Origin: Nephrocerus scutellatus
Lineage: Eukaryota > Arthropoda > Insecta > Diptera > Pipunculidae
DNA: 64,000 nt
Direction of reading: 5' to 3'
NCBI GenBank assembly: GCA_947095585.1
Contig: OX352764.1
Location: forward strand, 70,265,536-70,329,535
Shown one piece after another: positions 57,437-64,000 of the stretch. The stretch's first letter is position 1. Each line of letters opens with the position of its first letter. The notes beneath the pieces are model-generated. The model saw only the letters and a program-made list of their open reading frames with translations, was not told the DNA's origin and did no database searches. The position numbers and the translations under genes are program-made.

Positions 57437-58058
57437 TAGAGTTGGGTCGTTCCGGACCTATATAGTTCCTGGAACTATGTCCTCTGTCGGAAACGTTTCC
57501 TATCTTTCCGAAAACTGAACCATAACATATCTATATAGTTCCGAGTGCACAGAACGTATCAACGTCGTAAACGAATGAAACGAAAGAAAAGAAACATATG
57601 TCTTTCTTTTTTTGGACGGAAACTACACATGAACATGGTGAAATAAACGCTATAATCGAATCGAAGCTAATTGTGGCACTGTAGCAATAGAACGAGTAGA
57701 AATTTAAAACTCATGCAAACTCTATACATCGAGCACAATGGGTTCCTGTAGAAGTAGCAGAAGTAATAGTTGGTTATATTTTAACTCGTACTAGAGCTAC
57801 TGCTACACATTGTGTTAAAGAGAAAAAAAGAAAACATGATGTCTATTCACGAACTAAATATACCGTAATCGTTCTTGCATATGGTATGTTCATAGATACT
57901 GCTCAACCATCAACCTATCCCTATCAAAACTTTCTTTCCACGTAAAAATGTCTATGGAACTATATAGTTCCGCGGACATGTTTCCGGGAACTAGTTCCTT
58001 TCAAAAAAAGAAACGTTCCGTGTTCGTTCCACCATTGGAACTGTTTCGCGCAACTCTA
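57437..58058. mobile_element. hAT-type MITE with 8-bp target duplication
   Basis: It begins TAGAGTTGGG and ends CGCAACTCTA, with imperfect inverted ends continuing as CGTTCC/GGAAC. GTACGAAG flanks it at 57429-57436 and 58059-58066. The uninterrupted sequence GATGTACGAAGTACCACTAAA at 55932-55952 is the empty paralogous site. An 8-bp duplication and TAGAGTTG ends point to hAT. The interior (622 bp) has no transposase but has several GGAAC-TATATAGTTCC palindromes, one perfect (57956-57971). Confidence 0.85.
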
Positions 58059-58329
58059 GTACGAAGTTCCACTAAAATTATTTCTTTTGAGTTGAGTTAA
58101 GCTGTAAAGCAGTTGAGTGCGAAACCGGTTCTTCATATTCTCGTAATATTGTATAAAACACAAATTATATATACTCTCCCTATTCTCTGCTCTCTCCTCT
58201 CTGCTCTATGCTGCAAGGCAACAACAAAACCCCAATCGTAATTTTGAGCAGCGCTGTCTACACGCGTCACTCATCAGTCATCAGTGCACACAGAACACAG
58301 TCATTATAGTATGCTGAAAAAAAAATGGA

Positions 58330-58462
58330 AAATTTGTATGGGAGCCCCCCCCCCCCCGATCACGCAGTCCGATCTTTCTGAAATTCACTGTCACCGGAAA
58401 TATTCATGTGTGAAAAATTTCAATAAAGTCGGGCTATGGGAAGTGGGTTAAAAATTTATCAG
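58330..58462 (-). repeat. CACATGTG-family fragment
   Basis: TTTGTATGGGAGCCCCCCCC, ATATTCATGTGTGAAAAATT and GGGCTATGGGAAGTGGGTTA: one core and the family's right part. A 12-base C run lies in the GC patch. Confidence 0.75.
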
Positions 58463-58531
58463 AAAAACATTTAGATTCAGTTGACAAACCAGTAAGTTTT
58501 TTTTGTAAGATACGTGAATCCTACACGTAAC

Positions 58532-58547
58532 TGGCTCAGTCGGGTAG
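58532..58547 (+). other. possible primer-binding site of a second gypsy element
   Basis: TGGCTCAGTCGGGTAG resembles the serine-type site at 47685 with a few differences and lies ~560 bp before a gag-like start. The LTR to its left is not delimited. Confidence 0.35.
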
Positions 58548-59105
58548 TTCAGTGAACGGTTGAGATTCCTAGTGAAATCAGAAATATTAAATACCAGTAA
58601 ATTAAAAATTAATTCCAATTTTTTTATCGCTAGAATTGTAAAAGCTTTTCGTATACAAGACAGCGAAAGTGTATACTTTACACACCACAAATAAAAAACA
58701 TTTCTATGTATTAATCCTCAAACCAAAGGTGAAGACAAAGTTAACTAGTGGAACTTCCACTGTGGAAGTATAAGTGTCATATCAAAATAAAACCGAACAT
58801 AAATTTGACAAAATTAAAACAAAGACCAGGAGTGAAGATTAGTAGAAAACATCAGGATTCGATTACCGGTTGACATTATAATGGTTGGCAATGCTGATAA
58901 TACTCACACTTAGCTGTTTACTGTAAGTGTCTTTGTTGTTGTCGAATAAATAATATAAGAGTTACAATTGCAAAAATAAAAGTATTTGCAAGAATCAATT
59001 CAAATAAAATAAAATCTTTTTGAATTAAACAAAGTAGTTAATAAAAATATATTATTTTTTTACAAAAAAGATGATAATTTTCCTGCAACAATTAAGATAT
59101 TGTTA
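58548..59105. other. non-coding leader between possible PBS and gag
   Basis: AT-rich, no frame or repeat family recognised; by position it could be the 5' leader of the gypsy relic. Confidence 0.35.
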
Positions 59106-59582
59106 ATGTCAGAAAAATCTAAATCTAAAATAAGATTTCTCCCATACAACCTAATTATCGAAAAGCTTAAATTCTATTCTATTCCTGAAGACAACCAACT
59201 CGACAGCCTTGATATCTCTTCATCCTCTTCTTCGACTCTAATAGACATGTCTACCGAAAGAATCAACTAATTCCAACCCTAAACACCGAAGCCCCGATTT
59301 TAATTCATTGAGGATTCCTGACGCCATTAAGGACCTCCCAACATTCTAGGGAAATCCTCAACTTCTTTTTGAGTTCCTCAATAATGAAGAAGATATATTA
59401 CTTTACATAAGAGGAACAGATAATACTCCATGCGGACAAATCCTTTTGAGGGCCATATAAGAAACAAAGTTATAGGACAAGCAAACGAAGTCCTATGGTA
59501 TGCCTTTAATATGGGATGAAGTAAAGCTGAACTTGATTCTGCATTGCTCTGATAAGCGTACGGAAACATCACTTATTAGATA
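59106..59582 (+). pseudogene. Ty3/gypsy gag relic
   Basis: ATG at 59106 opens 54 codons (SKSKIRFLPYNLIIEKLKFY, then a Ser run). After stops and frameshifts another frame reads IPDAIKDLPTF, FLNNEEDILLYIRGTDN, CGQILLRAI, then WDEVKLNLILHCSDKRTETS, a typical capsid start of insect Ty3/gypsy elements. A Helitron end (CTAG at 59583) interrupts it at ...TTAGATA. At least four lesions make it inactive. Confidence 0.7.
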
Positions 59583-59708
59583 CTAGTTGAGTGCCCGGCG
59601 TTGCGCGGGTGTAAATTTTGACACTAATATTGCCCCACACCCTCTCCCCTCACCGATTGAACCCTTCCCAATAGAGCTGTCTTACCATCACTATTCACGT
59701 TAGCGACA
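59583..59708 (-). mobile_element. Helitron 3' end, truncated
   Basis: CTAG at 59583-59586 preceded on the plus side by A; inside it TGCCCGGCGTTGCGCGGGTG forms the terminal hairpin, followed by ACCATCACTATTCACGTTAG and ACTATAGAATCG as in related copies. The 5' TC end is not found because the sequence changes to a gypsy RT piece at ~59709. Confidence 0.65.
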
Positions 59709-59945
59709 ATGAAAACTATAGAATCGAAAACAATAATCGTTCATAAACAAGTGGTACAAAAGCAGATTTATGAAATTTTGAAGCGGGGAATAGTAAGACT
59801 TAGCTACTCTCCATGGAGCTCCACTGCTTGGATTATTCCAAAAAACTGGGAAACAGAAATGGATACTAGTCATTTATTACAGGAAGGTCAACGAGAAAAC
59901 CGCTACCCATTTCCCAACATCAACGATTGCAAACTCTTAATGACT
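59709..59945 (+). pseudogene. Ty3/gypsy reverse transcriptase N-terminal fragment
   Basis: The frame reads HKQVVQKQIYEILKRGIVRL, SPWSSTAWIIPKNWETEM, then, after a small loss, NRYPFPNINDC. It is the start of a Ty3/gypsy RT. It ends where the Jockey-type LINE begins, so the LINE probably inserted here. Confidence 0.75.
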
Positions 59946-61206
59946 GCGTAACAAAAAGGGTGGCAAGGGAAGGCGTCAACACTCAAAACCGTTTTCATCC
60001 TTTGGCTGAGATTAATGATGAAATCATCTCGTCGGGAAACACGCCAGCGAGTTCAAGTGGTATAAACTCTAACCGCAATTCAAGTGGCAACCCTGGAAGC
60101 TCTCGCAACATTTTAAGAAATAGCAACAACGGCAGTCTCATTAATGACAACGAAAATCCAGCCTTCAATTCTGAGCCTTGGTGTCCTCCCATCTTTACAA
60201 CAGGAGTCTCTGCTAAAACCATTATGGATTTTTTAAGTAAGACTAACAAAAATTTAAAGAATGTAAAATTTATTGCTAATGGCTTTGGGAAGTTAAAAAT
60301 ATTTGTAAAGGAAGTTGAATTGCACAGCCTCTTTGTAAGAAAATTTAAGGAACTTGGCATTGCTGCCTACTCCTTCACCCCTAAACAATTAAAAAAATAT
60401 AATACTATTCTTAAGGGTATTTCTAGCGATTTTTCGCCTGCTGAAATTCAAAATCAAATCTTAAAGTTGGACCCCTCGTTAAAGGTCACTGTTAAAAATT
60501 TTGAGACCAAATGGTCTAAATTAAATGACATTCCACTTGACCTATTTCTTTGTACTACGGAGGATAGGGAAAGTTTCATGAAACTTAAACAATTTAAATC
60601 TCTTCTAAGACATAGAATTACTTGGGATTCCATTAAAAACTCTGATACTAAACAGTGCTACCGATGCCAAAGATTTGGCCACATGGCTTCCTATTGTTGT
60701 TTTGCTATAAGGTGTGTAAAATGCCTTAAAGATCATGACATTGGAGCTTGTGAAATTAACCAAAAAACAGAAACGTCAGTCGCATCTTGTGTCAATTGCC
60801 AATCGGAGGGTCACCCTGCGAGCTTCAGAGGCTGCCCAAACAGAGTTGCGTTTCGCAAAAAAAAAAAAAAGCTTTAGCTGAAGCTAAAAATAACAAACCC
60901 ATTCTCCAGGGTCCAATTATAAACTTGGCTAACAGTTACCAAGAAAATGTCATGTCTTTTGCGGACATAGTGAGAGGCCACAAAAAAAATCCTAACATTC
61001 AAGAAAGTTCCTCTTTCCCTCCTGAACTCCCAAAAAATGATATGTCAGATTTTATGAATGAATCTAATAGACTATTTGGCTTGCCGATAACCAGCCTAAT
61101 TTCTAAAATCAGAGGCTTCTGGCCTAATTATAAAAAAATGGATGAATCTCAAAAACCAGGTGCATACCTGTGCTTTATTGCATCTCTTCCCCCCTCCTCA
61201 CCATGA
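59946..61206 (+). pseudogene. Jockey-type LINE ORF1 (gag-like), one frameshift
   Basis: The frame 59927-60877 has a Ser/Asn-rich N-terminus, an RNA-binding-like middle (FIANGFGKLKIFVKEVELHS) and two to three CCHC zinc knuckles (CYRCQRFGHMASYC, CVKCLKDHDIGAC, CVNCQSEGHPASF). In a run of 14 A (60860-60873) the frame shifts; the C-terminus (ALAEAKNNKPILQG, VMSFADIVRGHKKNPN, ISKIRGFWPNYKKMDE) continues in another frame to TGA at 61204-61206. It would bind element RNA in an RNP. The true start is uncertain because the 5' end joins the gypsy fragment. One A-run change (or an assembly error) is the only lesion seen. Confidence 0.85.
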
Positions 61207-64000
61207 ATATCAACGTTATCAGCTCTAACGTTAACTCGCTCTCCAAAGAAAAACAAATAGAAATTGACCTTTTATTAAAAGATACTTCCCCAACTGCAAT
61301 CTTATTGCAAGAAACTTGCCTTTCAAAAAACCTTAGGAAATGCTGTTTTAATAACAAATATGACTTTATTAGAAATAATGAGGGCCGAGGAACAGGAATT
61401 CTCCTGCAGAATTCCGTTCGGTTTGAACAAAAACATTTTTCCAATAATCTAATATCAGCAACTATAGCATCAATTCCATTAAACTCACAACATACTGCCA
61501 GTTCGTTAGCACTCGTCTCAATTTACGTTCCCTGTAATGCTGATCTCTTGTTGCCTTCTGCACTTGACAACCTACTTGTTTCTTTACAGTCTTTTGACTA
61601 CATCATAATTGGTGGAGATTTTAACTCTAGACATCCCCTTTGGGGTGACTCAGTTACAAATCAAAATGGCTCTATATTAACCTCTTGGTTCCAAGACAAT
61701 CATTTTCTTGACCTGGATATTGTAGCGGCTCAAGGCCCAACTCGCCCTAGCTCAGGCTCTCATATCGATTTTTTTATTATTTCCTCTAACCTCAGATGCG
61801 ACAACAACATTGCATGTTTAACTTTAGATTTAATTTCGGATCACTTTTCTGTCTTCATGAATATCCAATTAACACAAAATTTTACACTTCCAGTCTTTCC
61901 TCAGTTTTCTGCTAACTTTAAAAACACCAATTGGTCTGCTTTCAATCGTTCACTTTGCAATAATCTTTCAAACATAGAAATTCCTACGACCAGAAATTTG
62001 TCAAACTCAGAAATAGATAGCTTTATCGAAGCAATTACTGTAGCAATATCCACTTGTATGGATATTCACAGCAAAAAATCTTCCTTGCGGAAAAACTGGT
62101 TTAACATAACAGAAACAACTTTAAATTTATTAAAAACTCGAAAAATATGGAGACGAAAACTAAAAAGAATTTTCCACTTCTTTGGGGATCGCATTAACCA
62201 GCCTTATACTGAGTTATCCGCTCACATTAACTGCCTTAGTAAAATCATTAAAGATAAGATCCGGTTAGAACTAAACGAAGAATTCAGAAAGAAATTAAGC
62301 AGCCTAAAACCTTCCTCAAATGTCTTCAAAGTGATCGATCAAATCACGGGACGAAAAAGGAACTCGAACTCAATAAATGAGGTCTTATCATATGGTGACA
62401 GAAACTTCATCTCCTCTTCTGAAAAAGCTAAAGCGTTTGGATCCTTTTACTCTGATTTGTACTCTCTAAAAATTCCACTCACCTATCCCGAATCCTCTCT
62501 AGAAGTTACAACTTTTTATAGCTCTTTCTCTGTATGGAATGAAAATCTTCAAATCTCTAATTTCTCATCCTCGAATAGATCTGATGACACTAATGATGAA
62601 AGTTTTACCTCCTCCAATAGTGTAGAGTCAATTATATCCTCACTTAACAATAAAAAATCTGCTGGTCCAGACAAAATCCCTAACTTCATCTTGCGCAAAG
62701 CAAAAGTTGTAATAGCCAAATTTCTAACTCCAATACTCAATAATTGCCTTAATAATTGCTACTTCCCTGTAAAATGGAAAAAAGCTAAACTTATACCAAT
62801 TAAAAAAAAACAACACCCTAAACACAATAGACAATTTTCGACCTATCTCTCTTCTATCCAACTTAGGTAAAATTCTTGAAAAAATAATTCTTTCCAAATT
62901 GCTTAATTTTTTTGAACAAACTAACCCTATACAAGATCAACAATTCGGTTTCAAACGTGGCCACTCTACAGAGCATGCTCTTCTTTACTTTCAGGATAAA
63001 ATTTTAAACAACCTAAGAAATAAAAATTGTACTGTTGCTTGTGCCTTGGATTTAACCAAAGCATTTGATTCGGTCTGGCATATGGGCCTAATCTTTAAAC
63101 TTAACGAGCTAAATCTACCGTCATTCCTTATTAAATTAATTCAAAACTTCCTCTCTAACCGCAGTCTTTCAGTTCTCTTTGAAAACGAAACTTCCTCCCC
63201 CATCACTATTAATGCAGGCGTCCCCCAAGGCTCAATCCTTGGCCCCCTCCTCTTTAACCTCTATCTGTATGACTTCCCAATTCACCATCTTAGTTCTGAA
63301 GCCATACTATATGCTGATGACACCATTCTTTTAAGTCCCAATGAGAGACCGCATGAAGCCCTAAATTCAATAATATCGCATCTAAACGTTGTAATTCCTT
63401 ATTATGAAAAATGGGGAATTTCCTTGAATTTAAATAAATGCGAGTTAATCTGCTTCCGCAATGCCTCTGGCAGAGGTCATCACCTTGCAGTACGAGAGAG
63501 TCGTTCTCTGAATCTTTCCATCTTGGGCAACCAAATCCCTTTAAAAAAATCAATTAAATATCTAGGTATCAATTTACATGAAAGACTCAAAATGAATCCG
63601 CATACAAGGAAAGCCTTGAACAACAGCAGAGCCGCTGCTGCGAAGCTTAAAATTTTACTTAATTCGAAACATGTTGAAAGTAGAACTAAGCTCCTTATGT
63701 ATAAAACGCTAATCCGGCCCCTTATGGCCTATGGTTTCCTTATCTGGTTCCAAATCACTCCTAATGTCGCACTTGAACTTCTTAGATTTGAACGGTATAT
63801 TATTAGGAAGTGCATAAATAAAAGACGTAGAGCATCTGGAAAATGGTACAGCAATAAGTTAATCTATGAAGACTCTGGTATATCCCCTTTGTTTGACTAT
63901 CTGATTTTCCTTGCCAACAGAAGAATATTTGCACTACAAGATCATGACAACCCTATCCTCCGTAACATATATACTAATAATATTAACTGGTCCATTAATG
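61203..64000 (+). pseudogene. Jockey-type LINE ORF2 (endonuclease-RT), one frameshift, runs off the edge
   Basis: ATG at 61203 overlaps the ORF1 stop (ATGA). The apurinic-type endonuclease shows SSNVNSLSKEKQ, LLQETCL (Glu), IIGGDFNSRHPLWGD (Asp, Asn), SHIDFFIISS and SDHFSV (Asp-His). The RT begins NNKKSAGPDKIPNFILRKA and CLNNCYFPVKWKKAKLIPIK. In a 9-A run at ~62803-62811 the frame shifts by one, then continues with NFRPISLLSNLGKILEK, QQFGFKRGHSTEHALL, LTKAFDSVWHMGL, NAGVPQGSILGPLLFNLYLY, YADDTILL (catalytic), WGISLNLNKCELICF and IKYLGINLHERLKMN to the window end. Apart from the A run no lesion is visible, so this copy is fairly young. Confidence 0.9.

Overview
The window reads as nuclear DNA of a higher fly (Diptera). 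The one clear complete host gene has short introns (57-94 bp) with fly-like GT-AG signals. The mobile-element content (errantivirus, Jockey-like, mariner, pogo, Helitron and hAT relics) is fly-like too. A tRNA-related SINE resembles ones I associate with tephritid fruit flies, so Tephritidae is my best guess, as inference only. Nothing here looks bacterial: no operons and no CRISPR array.

Layout. 1-3.7 kb: a complete eight-exon gene for a SMARCAD1/Etl1-type SNF2 chromatin remodeller (528-3586, +), with a possible divergent transcript upstream. 4.4-13.3 kb: three nearly identical tandem copies of a ~2.98-kb unit, each carrying a broken gene that joins a reverse-transcriptase-like start to a transposon-linked domain (probably DUF7869). 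13.3-24.7 kb: fragments of Ty3/gypsy, non-LTR, Tc1 and mariner elements, a TIR element, minisatellites and a SINE. 25.3-30.9 kb: nested tandem repeats (118 bp inside 750 bp, then ~783 bp, then a ~288-bp AT-rich repeat). 31-42 kb: decayed Helitrons, RNase-H-bearing and RTE-like LINE pieces, a mariner and a Jockey-like pseudogene. 43 kb: a probable first coding exon of a second host gene (43064-43219, +). 46.4-54 kb: a palindromic MITE pair, then an errantivirus whose gag and pol are broken by insertions and a deletion and whose env-like region is cut by a pogo/Tigger element. 54-59.6 kb: two well-delimited Helitrons, a hAT-type MITE with its empty site visible nearby, and Ty3/gypsy pieces. 59.95-64 kb: a fairly young Jockey-type LINE running off the right edge.

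One theme recurs. A dispersed element with ends sharing about 11 bp (TAAATTCTCTA) and an interior of ~120-bp monomers centred on CACATGTGTAT occurs at least fourteen times on both strands. It is the commonest sequence in the window, and it has served as target and neighbour for Helitron, hAT and gypsy insertions.

The genes do not form a pathway. Host coding sequence is about 5 percent of the window. The rest is layered transposable elements, and the order of insertion can often be read from interrupted copies. I see no clearly new functional system. The most unusual items are the triplicated chimeric unit, the CACATGTG family and the minisatellite-carrying Helitron.
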